NCBI RefSeq assembly: GCF_040954835.1
Contig: NC_090703.1
Span: 9,295,001 to 9,359,000 of the forward strand
Reading direction: 5' to 3'
Length of the DNA: 64,000 nt
Source: Lepisosteus oculatus
Lineage: Eukaryota; Chordata; Actinopteri; Semionotiformes; Lepisosteidae
Positions 1 through 11,716 of this stretch are shown here, piece after piece. The notes below the pieces were generated by a model. That model saw nothing but the letters and a program-made list of their open reading frames with translations, was not told the origin of the DNA and did not search any database. Each line of letters starts with the position of its first letter. The first letter of the stretch is position 1. The translations under genes and the position numbers were made by a program.

Positions 1-684
1 AAACTTCAATTAGTCCTTTCAAAATGAGGTAACCCAATCCTAAAACAAATTTTGGTATTTATATTGTACAATATGTTTACATCTTAGTCTGGTTCGTTAT
101 GACAGGAGATTTAGAATCTTTTTTTTTTTGCTTAGGTTTATTACTATTAGGGGTACAAGGCTTGGTAGTGAAAACAAGTCTTTCAAAATGATTTAACAGT
201 GCTACATTATCTTAACAAAAAGTCCCCAATTCCCAGATGAGGTGCATTTCAGAGTTGAAAAATACCAACTGATTTACAGCAAGTATAAAAGTGACTTCAG
301 ACTGCCAGAAAGTAAGGTTATACACTTCAGTCCTTTCAGACAGACTCCATATCTATGAACCTCACAAAAACAAATTGCTAGGCAAGAAAGTGACAATGTT
401 GAGCACTGTAAGCCATTTTATACCATCCTAAAATCTATAACCTACTGGCACAAAAATTCAAAGATATTTGTCTACCCTGCAAAAAAAAAAAAGGCTCAAA
501 ATATAGATTATATAATTAAAAAAATAAAAACTAATTTTCTGCTTTTAAATCTAATGGTCTGTTGAATTACACACCAAAACCTGCTCTTAAAAACCTCAAA
601 ATTTCAAAAATTGGAAAAATAATCACTCTCCCAAATCCAATCTCTGCTGCTAAATGTAAACAAACACTTATGTTTAAGTTCATA
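1..684 (-). other. 3' flank and likely 3' UTR of the kelch gene
   Basis: AT-rich DNA directly downstream of the kelch stop codon at 685-687 on the minus strand. No coding frame is recognised here. A minus-strand AATAAA (TTTATT on the plus strand near 137-142) is a candidate poly(A) signal, but A/T tracts near 120-130 and 480-535 make other sites possible. The window may end inside or just past the transcript. Confidence 0.45.
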
Positions 685-3600
685 TTAAGGACATGGCTTT
701 CTGCTCTCCGTTTCTAGTTCTACAACGGTTTTGAGGGTGTCGTTGTAGAAGTTTCCAGCACAGTCGGAGCCACCGAAAACAAGGATAGTACAGCAGGTCC
801 TGTTCCCCTGCCTCTGCTTGTCCGCATCAGTGAGGTGTGGCCAGGCGAGATTGACCATGCTGTGTCCGGCCCGGGGTACTGCACTAAGCGCTGGCGATGG
901 TACAGAACTCCAAGTGCAGCTTTCTGGAAGAGAGAGGAACGCTGACTGCCTGAGCCAGCTCTCAGTCGCATGACAATAACAAATGAGTTGGCCTTCTTAA
1001 GAGGGTTAAGTTGAGGAAAACTGTTTGGCCTTAATTAGGTAAAGATTCAAATAGAAAGCGCAACAACCCAATGCAAAAATAAGCCGTGGATTTACACCCA
1101 ACTTTCCTGCAAGCCCTAAGGGAGATATCATCATGTTGCACACAAATAAAAATGAAACAAAAAACACATTACGGAAGAATACAGAACACTTCTAATTTTA
1201 TATTAGTGCTTTCCTACAAATTAAAGTACATAACTTTCAGCAGCAGCAAATTCTAGCGATGCATTTAACTGTTCACAAAATAGACTGGTGCTTGTGGAAG
1301 TTTACATTTGTTACTTACCTAAATTAAATAAATGAATGTCCTGAAGGGCCCCATTGGTACTACAGCCACCACTGATCAGTATTTTGTAATCAGACACTGG
1401 TACAGCTGCATGGAATCTGACAATGACATTGGTGGATTTACTATAATTCACCATGTAATTTTTGCCATAGTATACTACTCCTTAAACAGACATTCACCAA
1501 AGTCAATTTTTACAATTTCCTTCTATTCTGAAGGATATCAGAATACCCTTCTTTTCTCAGAACTCAAACTTGAAATGATTCTCACCCACGAGGCACTGGA
1601 GGAGTGTTTTCATACTTAACAGCTGTGTACTCCATGAAGCCTGGAACAGAAGAGTTTTGAGAGGTAAAAATCTACTTCAAGCAACCTTAAAACCTCAACA
1701 CTGTTTCACAAGATCAACAAAGAAGAACCACAGAGAGTTAAGCACCTTAAATAATTACTTATTCACAAAGACCTGCAGTAGCTATCTAAAAAAACCTGTT
1801 CTTCTATAGCATTTGCCCTTAATACATGCACAGTAAATTTAATAAGAAACCAAAACCATCAAAAGAAACCACTATAAGTACACAGTATTGACTAAAGATT
1901 TTTTGGCATTTGGTTAATTGGACACGGATAATGAGTTGATTTAAACCATTAAATCTGGAAAATAAAAACACAGATAGGAATCAATATGCACAGTTTACCC
2001 AGAGAATTATGCATCTGTGCCATTGGTATGCTGGAGGCCAGATAATGTCAGGTGAACTCACCAGGAATGGAGGACATGTGCAGATCACCCTGATGGAGTT
2101 TGGCAAGTGATGTGTGGATGTGCAGAATGAGGCATTGTTCGCATTTGACTAATCAATTGCAATGTGCAAGTGTGACACTGTGGACAGGAGGATCTCATTG
2201 ATATAGAACTCCACTTGTGGTGCTTGAAGGAAATCTGAGTGGATGGCGTTAAAGTCCTGGCACCTCACTTGCTGCCTTCCAGATGGTCTCATCCTGGTAT
2301 ATAACATTCCTATAGCTCGCATGCTTGTGTAAGAATAATTACGTCAAGGAAGCAGTGATCTTCAGACTTGGGCCCCACTGAACATCTGTGGGATTATGCT
2401 TCACATCTAGAGCACAGAAACTATTGAATTTGCACAAGCTTGTCCAGGCTCTACAAGAAGATTGAGGGATTCCATTGCATGACAGCATCTGCAAATTGGT
2501 GGATGGACCACCACCAGCAACAACTTAAAGTTGAGTGTTTAAGTACAGACTTACAACTGTGGCCACACACACACCACTGGCCAGTGATAATCCCCAATAG
2601 TGATAGGTCTCAATCAGCATAATGACTTGACCTAGGTCATGCCTATTCGTTAAAATTCCAATGAGCCTGCTACAAAAATAGATATATTGGGAACTCATTG
2701 CAGTTCTAAGTGTTCTATTGATGCTCAGATTACCAAAATCAGAATAAAGAATAAAATGCACTAATTGCCAGTGCCACGAAATGAGAAACTATTTGTTAAC
2801 ACAGCTTAAATTCCAGCAAAAAAACAACTGTGAACCTTGCCACACATACAGTCTGGTAATACCTAGATCCATTATATGGAGATCACTCAGATAGGCTGGA
2901 GTCTTTTTCCCTCCAAAAATAATCAGCTTATTCATCAACAGGGTAGCAGTGTGCCTATAAGAATAAAAATAACAGAGCATTAACATTTGATTGCATTCCT
3001 TTACACCATCTCACCAACCCTCTCTTATTAAAGATGGGGTAAGGTGTAATATGCAAATTCCTTTAATTCCTTCCCCTTGTAAGTCTTTCTCCACAGAAAA
3101 ATACTAAATAGAAAGTGGGATAAAAAGAGTTGCTAAAGATGATAAAATAAAGAAATCATGCTAAATAAAGAGAGACTGACCCAAATCTTGGCAGGGGCTT
3201 GTCTCCCTCAACGATGGGCTGGTACCACAGCTCATACTCGGGATTGAAGATGTACAGGGCGTTGCTGCAGGCCTTGCCTTCAGGAGAGCGGCTGGGATAG
3301 ACGCCACCGAAGACGAACAGTTCCTTCTTGTAAATGGTAGCGCTGTGGTAAGCCAGCGTTGGAACTTTGCCTTTTGCCTGCAAGCCACGCAAATTGAGCT
3401 GTTATGAAATCAGCACATGGCTGATGAGGCTGAACAACGATGGATTGTTTTCTCAAGGCAGTAAACAGATTAGACCATTTCCAAACTCTTACACAGTTAA
3501 CAAATATTCAGGAAGTTTGGGTGGGTACCAGACCCAAAAACAAAAACAATGACCTTTTGAAAATATATAATCAAAGGTGTACGGAGCACTTCCTGCTAAA

Positions 3601-6600
3601 CTCACAGCAATGCGAGACCACTTCCAGGTCAAGGTACAGAGGATGTAAATGTCACTATAACGTTTCCCATCTTTCATGCCACCAAAGACGTATATTTTCT
3701 TGGATTCGGGGTCATATGTCGCAGAGTGACCAAGCGAGGAGGGTGGGGTGGGGCCTGAGGCAGAGGAGTCCATTGGAAACCAAAAGTCATTATCTGCACC
3801 AAAAGACACAAGACCAGGTCACTTCCTGCAATGGTGTTTTATAGTTTTATGTGGGATAAAGGGTTGAACATCAATCTGCGTTCGCACGTACAACAGAACA
3901 TTAACGCTTCATAAACTCATACGCTCATGAGGTTCTCCCAGTACGACTGTTGCTTCACAAACCTCCACTGCCTTCAAACACGGGTGCTTTTTCTATTACC
4001 ATAAATAAAATAAAAATGGAATTCCTAAAAATATTGCTTTCCTTAGCAGGCAAGTATTCACAATCGGCAAAACATTAAAAAAAAACGTCAGACCTCACAA
4101 TACTAAGGGTGTGAATAGAGGATTCCAGCGGCTGCTCACCAATCTCAAGCTTCCAAAGCGAGTCCTTGCAGTGCGTCTGCTCTTTTGACTCTCCTCCGAT
4201 CAGAACTGCAGTCTCGGGGTCACTGAGGCACATCGTGTGACTCCACCGCGGACTGGGACAAACTACAGCAAAAGAGTTCATTTCTCAGCAAGGCCATGAC
4301 TCTGCTCTGACATGAGAAAGCTTCAGTAAGGAATTCTTTTTACTTACTGTATTACCTACACCTATTACTGTGAGCAATGTAATTACATGTATTTAGTAAT
4401 GCTTTATTTCTGTCCAATTAGACAATATCTATGCATCTCATGAAACACTAACACAATCAAGGATAAGTACCGTTTCCTTTTCCAGGCTATATGTGGAACT
4501 GAGGAAATAATTAAAAGCCTATACTTATACTTCTTATACTTCTGGCACATTTCTCCCAAATCACACATAAAATATTAATGGTTTCTAGATGGGGGAAAAA
4601 AAAAGATAGCTGAAATGTTAATACTACATTAATTACAACATACAAATCAAAAAGACAACTATCAGATGTAATTGCATTATGAACAGAGATACTACATGGA
4701 TCACCCTTATAAGAGACTGGGACGTACTTGCTTTGCCAGATTTCCTCAAGCACAACACTGTTTTCTCTTCATCGCTTCGCAATGCTGATCGCACACAGCG
4801 CTTCTTCCTCAGGCTGGGATCTTCAGTGGAATTCTGGGAGCTGCTAAGCTCTCCTGAACTTGAGTTCCTGAGCACTCTCTTCCCAAAAACTGTATTTTTA
4901 GGTGCATGATCCTGCATAAGAAAAACATCAAACTAGTTTTTAAACACATACATTTCTCAGAATGTGTGCTCGCCACCATAGCATTCCTGATCACTACCTA
5001 CCATTGACAGGGCTGGCGGCTTTTTCAATGGGGAGCAGTCTCTGGTCTCGCACCGTGTCTTGCTCAGCTCTGCAGAGCTTGTACTCTGGCTCCTACTCTT
5101 TCTCCACACTGTGGGTTCAGGGCTCTTCACGCGTTTGTAACAATATACGAGAACGCTCAGTTCATGCAGATTTTTAAGACAGTTTGTCAAACGAAACAGT
5201 GCCATTTCTAAAGGTTACTATGAACTTGCTGAATCCAGTTTTGTCCTTCTTTTTATCACTTGCGATAGTGCTTAGAAAGTCAAAGAACGGGACAAAGAAA
5301 GCACCCCATACTCATTTACATGTCACTTTTTGACACAATTAAATAATCCTTGTTATTTAAAAAAAAAAGAAAAATGAAAGTTTCCTGGCAAACACACCTA
5401 GAAAGCAATAAGGGGTGAAGAAAAGTGACACTATCAACTCAACTCTTGTTGTCAGATGTTTTCTACCTGTATTGGTTGCTCACAACTGTTTTAGATCAGC
5501 TTGTGCTTGTTCTCACCAGCCGAGTTCCTCCTCTGTAAAGCTTTGCAGCAAAGGTCTCCACCTGTTGTGAGGAGGCCTGCCAGTCCAGACTGAGGCGTTT
5601 CCGTGACGACATCGGCGTGCTGCTTGTGAAGCTAGCTTTGGCCTGTTAGAGAAAACATTTCGGGATGAACACTTTCAAGGGCCGTCTGCCCAGCAAAAGG
5701 TGACTGTTTGAAATTCTCCTTTGTAGCCAGGCGAAGCTTTAAAATGGCGGATTTAGAACCTTACAGCGGATGTAAAAAGTTTTGACTTTCCTTAACCTAT
5801 TGCTAAATAAAAACGAACACATCATTCTTTGGGAGTGTTAAAATACCTTTGCAAGAAGCAAAAAGTAAAATGCACAAATAGTTTATTCATATTAGGCACC
5901 AGAGTGAGGTTAAGGCCGCACCTGTGATCTTTCTTGCACTCACAATCTTCTGTGCTCTGCTGCATTGCTATTCTAATCTTCAATTATTTCCTGCACACCA
6001 TTTACCACCTGATGGGCTTTGTTTTTACTCTGTATTACACTTCTAACATGGCTGCCTCACTCAGTCACTTTCTATTTCTTCTACGGTATTTGAATGATTT
6101 GTTAGGTATTTACTTTATGCCTGCGTCTGTTTTGCAAGTTGCCCCAGAGAGGGCTATCTGCCCAGCCAGTTACAAGAACGACCCCCAGCACTAGCGTCTT
6201 GCCTTACCTTCCCACTGACGGTCAGCACAATTTTCCCAGAGACCCCAAGATCTGCCTGCTCCATTGCAGCGGTCAGAAGGTCCAGCCTCCAGTCCCCCTC
6301 CCACACCAGGCACCTTCATGTACATTTTATAACAACATGAAGTGAAAAGAAATTAAAAACTGCATTTGCTAGGAGCGGACAGTACAACTTAACTCCAATG
6401 CTCCGTCTCTGGACATCAACGTTTATTTGGGGAGATGCCTTGTCTGAAAGCGACCTATTCTACCGTTACAATGTTATTTAAACAAGGAAAGGCCCAATAC
6501 CATAGCTTGCAAGTGCAGTCTGGTTTTGTTCATTACACTACACGTTGTTACAGAAACGGGTACCTTGTTTCTGAGGAAAGACCACCAATCTTCTGTGGCT

Positions 6601-6775
6601 TGACATCGGGGCTGACCAGCACCTCTACGGAGATGGTGGTATCGCTGGAATACGACTTCCAGTCTCCAAGGCTGAACACGACGAGCTGTTTTGGCAGAGG
6701 CAAAGGTAACTGCGCCCGGTAGCTCAGACGGTTTGATTTACTGAAGGGGGGAACACAGCAGTATCTGGTTGCCAT
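685..6775 (-). CDS. Kelch-repeat protein, six blades, 580 aa, 12 coding exons
   Basis: Exons in coding order: 6564-6775, 6208-6313, 5517-5642, 5002-5124, 4728-4911, 4140-4262, 3606-3793, 3181-3377, 2863-2954, 1586-1640, 1319-1416, 685-923. All junctions are GT-AG, the phases match, and the total of 1743 nt is a whole number of codons. Residues ~1-106 form a folded-looking region (hydrophobic strands, WEGDWRLDLL). Residues ~107-250 are Ser/Arg/Lys-rich and probably disordered, with basic runs such as SLRKKRC. Residues ~251-570 hold six kelch blades, each marked by a hydrophobic-GG core: VLIGGES, IYVFGGM, LFVFGGV, LIIFGGK, ILISGGC, ILVFGGS. Kelch propellers bind protein partners, but no catalytic domain, BTB box or F-box is visible. 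The ATG at 6775 opens exon 1. The family is clear; I do not recognise the orthologue. It resembles RABEPK/KLHDC-type stand-alone kelch proteins. Confidence 0.85.
2030..2570 (+). mobile_element. Tc1/mariner transposase relic
   Basis: A decayed plus-strand transposase 3' half in intron 9 of the kelch gene. Near 2085-2125 a frame reads DHPDGVWQVM, like the Tc1 'HPDGR..V' segment. Near 2370-2400 a frame reads DLGPTEHLWDYA, the hallmark around the third catalytic Asp/Glu (DLNPIENLWD in family members). Near 2430-2520 it reads VQALQEDWGIPL, the usual Tc1 C-terminal helix. Stops and frameshifts break it, and no terminal inverted repeats were found, so it is a fossil. The ends are approximate. Confidence 0.7.
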
Positions 6776-7999
6776 TTCGAGATTTCATCAAACAAAAGCA
6801 GATTCCAACTCTACCGCTAACCTGTGCCTTTACCAACACAAACATTTACACTTCACTAACTGCGAATTTATGCTTAGTAAAGGAACGCTCTCGATATTTC
6901 AAAACCTGCAACTCACAATAATCATAAAATAACGACGCGTTTTGGTAAAACACAAAAGGTGAATTACAACTGCTTAGCCCTAAAGAGCATAAATTGAAAA
7001 GACACCTGACCTAACTATTCAAATAGTTGCAATTTATGTAGCCTATTTTACCTGTAATTGCATGAAACTATTTTATTACAAGACGTTCGGTTACTACAAT
7101 ACTGCGGCTTATTCAAACAAAGAACACCATCTATCTAAATGCTTATCTTCGAGGATGTAGCGTTTTCAATTATCCGAAAATCTTTCTGTAACTACCTGAT
7201 GAATTGCTGGGGTGCGTCTCGCAAGGACCAGAGAGCAAAAAAATTGACCCTCCCCATCTCAACCAGTCTTTAAGAATTATACATTTAAAACGCACTTTTA
7301 AGTACTTGTCTGATTTATGTTAAATGTGCGGCTTTGCAAACTTTTACATATAAATACTAGCCCGCCACTTCATTTCAAACACTGTGAAACGACGGACGCA
7401 CCACAGTACAAATTACGTCAACCCCTTGGCGTCTCGCTTATAATGACGTTGAATACCAAGCCCTAAATCGGTATTGGTTAATGAAAACCTTAGAAAAGAC
7501 AATGTATTTTAATTTCTGTATTTAACTTCTATTGAAGCAATCTTTTGAACGTCCAGGCGGGCGCAGAAGAGGCAGTGTTAATCTCTGTTGGTTTTAACGA
7601 CCTGTGTTTCAAACTGACAAAGTAAGAATTCCCACTGTAGTTTGCAGGCTATACTGCAATCCTTTCATCATGAGGCGCTCAGCTACGTTTAGAAGCAATT
7701 TAGCTTCTCAGGTGGTTTACTTGACTGGCAAATCAGCTTTCTATAATGAGAGCTATGGGACCCAGAGAACCAGCAGTTCCATCGCGGGGAAAAAGTATTT
7801 TCCCAGATTTTAATCTTACTGGAATCATACATTGATTGTTGTATAAGACAGGGCTTTTCAACCCATGGAGCCATTCAACGCCGCTCCACTATTTTGATAC
7901 AGCCAACTACTTAATTGCTGTACTGATTTAATCATGAATGAAATCATTCAAAGCAAGGCTGTGGAATGGACTGGAAGAGTCACAGGCCCAAGGCATAGA

Positions 8000-8335
8000 C
8001 ACAGTACTTCTCCTGGAGGGCCAGTGTGTCTCCAGATTTTCATTCCAGCTCCACTCCTGACAGGCTCCACAAGCTGGCTTACTGGCTTAACTGGGGCAAT
8101 TTAACAGGTTCTCTCAGCTCTTAAGGTGCTGCTGATGTAAGGCGATCTTGAAAACCTGCAGCCACATTGAACATGTATCGAGAATCGATACACATTAAAT
8201 ATGTTTAATATTATTAGGACACCTTATTTTTTTCTTGGTTGTCAGGAATAAAGGTATTTTAAACCTACATCATTTAATACAAGGATCTTGAACACTGGTC
8301 CTGGAGAGTCCCAATCCATCTGATTGTATAGATCA
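8000..8335. repeat. Probable dispersed repeat fragments
   Basis: Two phrases, 'TCCTGGAGGGCCAGTGTGTC' near 8012 and 'CTGGTCCTGGAGAGTCCCAA' near 8297, resemble the ends of short non-coding repeats common in fish genomes. Neither has clear ends or target duplications, so the class is unknown. Confidence 0.3.
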
Positions 8336-11300
8336 CCAGTAAATGGACTATTTCTAAATTGATAAGTTAATCAGGTAATTTGCTAAATTTTGCTAGAATA
8401 TAAAAATATATCTGAGTGCCAGTCAATCCAAGAACATGGGTACTGCTAACTCAACATGTTACTTGCTTAATTCATACTGGCATTGGCCATCATTGGAAAC
8501 TGATAGTAACTGGATTAGTCTAAAACAACTCCAAAACCAATGTCAGTCACCAAATGTATTACAATATTGAACCTTTGATCCTATCAATCATATATTATGC
8601 TCAGTTTAACTAATAGATTTTAAAAGATATAAAGGAGCCAAAACTAAATTTTCCTTTTCAATAGCACAATTTACTACGGTTAGAAAGAAAACACTTACCA
8701 GTAATCTCATGAACGTGACTGATATGGCAATATTTTATTGCAGTAATTTGAACATGATTGTGGATAATTCTTAGAGGACTTATGTGGATGTTAAACAGAA
8801 GGTTTTTAACATTAGAAGTTAATATAACTGATTATGTTATTAAATTGATAAGAAAAAAGCTGCACGTTTATTTTTTGTATTTTGTATCATTATCAGGTTG
8901 TTCACACAGAGGAGTCAGTAATAACCCTGAAGTTCATAGATTAAATTATATCAATTTTAGCTTGTTCTAAATGGGACTTCTGTGAGATAAGATGATCAGA
9001 ATCTCAGTATCAGTAGGTCAATTGTATTGCACAGAAATTAAGGCAGGCACAGTGCAAACAATTATATGGCAGCAACATTCACCTCAGCTGTCACAAAGAG
9101 AAATAATTGAACAATTAAGGGGAAGATACAAATTCTGGTGTCAACACAATTCCGTTCACAGTCATTGACTGGGAATTCATGTTTCTCTGGTATCAATGTA
9201 ATATGATTACAATGTATGAAAAACAGCCACCTGTTCTGTACATCAGTGGATTTCCAAAGCATCCAGGATCTGTTCTAAAGGGGTGTAAAGTTTCTGTATG
9301 TTTCTCAGAAATATTTGAACTTTGCAAAAATTAAACATCATATTAAAAGTATAGTGAGCAATTAAAAATGTTACAAAAGCTAAATAATTCCATTACTAAT
9401 TTGTTGCCTTTTCCAAGCCCCCAAGTATATAAAAGCATATACTTCCAGAATAATAAGAATCTTAAAAAGTAGGGCTTTTAAATACTTTCCACTTCAGGTT
9501 GAATTAAATCCCGGAATCAAAGGGATAGATTTGTCATCAGCTCCTTTGATACTATACAATTAGTTGTTTGCTCAATGTTAGTGGTGTGAACTTTAAAAAG
9601 CATTTAACTTCAGTGCTATTTTAGTTTACACAACATTGTATAAGCCGATGAACAGACACTGAGCCAGGACACATCTCATAAAGCTGCTGAAGATGTTTCT
9701 GATGCTTAAAGACAAATATAATTCTCAGGAGGTGAGCTCAAGAAAAAGAAGGAGCTGCATCACAGTTCCACATAAGAATTTATTCTACTGCACGTACAGA
9801 GAGTCAGATAAACATCTTGCAACCTGTTAAAATGAGCAAATAACATGGAGAATAGTTCAGAAAAGACAAAACTATAAACTACTGAAATGAAAAGATTGCA
9901 CCAAGAGTTTTCTGAAAGACGTTTCAACAGGAGAGGGAGAAATATACTGACACAAAGCACAGTTCTGACACATCTGAAAAAACCTTTACACTGTTCACGT
10001 AAAGACAAAATCCAGTGTAACAAAGATGGTAAAGCAAAATGAATTTATTGACTTAAAAAAGATGTCAGAAAGAGCGCACAGTGACCTAGTACAAGAGAAA
10101 TTTACAGCACAACGAATGCAATCAGCAGTTATCTGTATAGCAGCATAATATGTGATTTCTTTGGAAATGGCTATGAGCGCTAGAGATATAAAATGTTTAT
10201 TACAGCAAAATAAACTTTTCCAACCAATTGGAACTAGTTGCTTCAACGTAAAGAAACAGAGTAATCAAGAGAGTGGTGAAATTATGTAAGCTGATTTCTG
10301 AATATAAGGAAAAACATAGCTGAACCACAGTGAGTTACTTAGCACAAAAGAGTTTAGTGTCAGTTTGACCTAAACAGGGTTACAGAATACACTAAGCACC
10401 TAGTGCAAAGACCCACCCGCCTTTCCTTCTCTGCTCCAGTGCACCCGCTTGTACAAATGAAATATGCCCCAGGTTTTGCACTGTATTAAACTAAGGAAAG
10501 AGCCAATATTAAACCCACAGGCAACACAACAGAGCACTTTTCTGAGATAAGAAAAGCTATTTTTTAATTCAGTACATCAAAATTAAACTCAAGTGCACCC
10601 TTCATTTTATTCCAATTAAAGTCATGTTTTTTTTCCACATAAATCTTTTTCTGGAGGCCGGCTGTCATGGATATATCCTATGTGAATTCTCTACTTTTAA
10701 GTATATACATTTCAAATCTGGCAGTAAATAAGCTTTTGTAAGGGGTTCTCTCAGTTCTGTTAAAAATGAGCTCTTTATTCTACACCCAAAGAGGCTGAAG
10801 TCCAGGGTGTAATCCAATAGTTTAATGTCAAGTGGGTTTGGTTCCCTGAATGTGACAACAGGTTCCTTTTTTAAAACTGATATCCTAATGAAAAGATCTG
10901 AATAAATATATTAGGCAAGCTGCCAGTTTGATTGAGCACGTGTAAAATTGTAATGTCCAATCCTATTACTGCATTTTCTGTTAGTCTATGTAAACATTTT
11001 GATGTACTGAAATGAACACAAGGAATCAAGATTTCTTTCAGGATCTTTCTGCTCAATCATATGAAAGGTTAGACTTCATAAAGAAAAAAATGAATAAAAC
11101 CAAAAGCTTAGGCACCTGAAGAAACACAGTGACAGGATGGTATAAATAAACATGGCTACATGAAAATGTATTACGATTGTCAAATGTATTTCATAACCAG
11201 TCTGCCATGAGTGTGTTCCATTACAGAATATCTTACCCTTTATAATATTAAAGGTCTTTCTATTAATCTCTATATAAATCTAAATACATTTTCTTTCTTT

Positions 11301-11363
11301 TCTCATATAAATATCCATCATTGCAAAAACAATGGGGTCTCTTCAGCACTATAGATCCTCGTA

Positions 11364-11369
11364 TTTATT
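11364..11369 (-). promoter_or_regulatory. Candidate poly(A) signal of TMED8
   Basis: TTTATT on the plus strand gives AATAAA on the TMED8 strand, about 350 bp past the stop codon. Other AATAAA hexamers lie further downstream (for example near 9780), so the site used cannot be fixed from sequence. Confidence 0.3.
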
Positions 11370-11716
11370 ACACAGAGCATGTAAACCAAAACCTTGCAAA
11401 TAAGGAACTTTATAATATAACATCAGTGAAGCTTAAATAATAATGACCTAAAACAGCTGTACTATTCAGCTTTGAAAATTCATTTTCCAGAAGTATGAGT
11501 AACATGTTACTCAGTTGTACTGCTGTCCAGAATGACAATATGTGGCTTACACTACTTAACTATCACAATAACAATAATATTGGTCAATTTAAACAAAATA
11601 TAGACTTTTTTACCTAGCCCTGATCCATAAACACGATATCACATCAAATAAAAACAAACAAACAGATCTCTAAAGTTCTTCTTTCAGACATTCATCTTCG
11701 CAATGTCGCTGAGTGC

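Larger units (their letters stand above)
6776..11716. other. Intergenic: kelch promoter side and TMED8 3' UTR side
   Basis: No exon is supported in this 4.9 kb. The part next to 6775 should hold the kelch promoter. It contains two CRE-like half sites, TTACGTCA near 7412 and TGACGTTG near 7444, on either side of a GC-richer stretch. The part below 11716 should hold the TMED8 3' UTR, and a minus-strand AATAAA lies at 11364-11369. Short open frames here have no recognisable domain or splice context. Confidence 0.5.
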
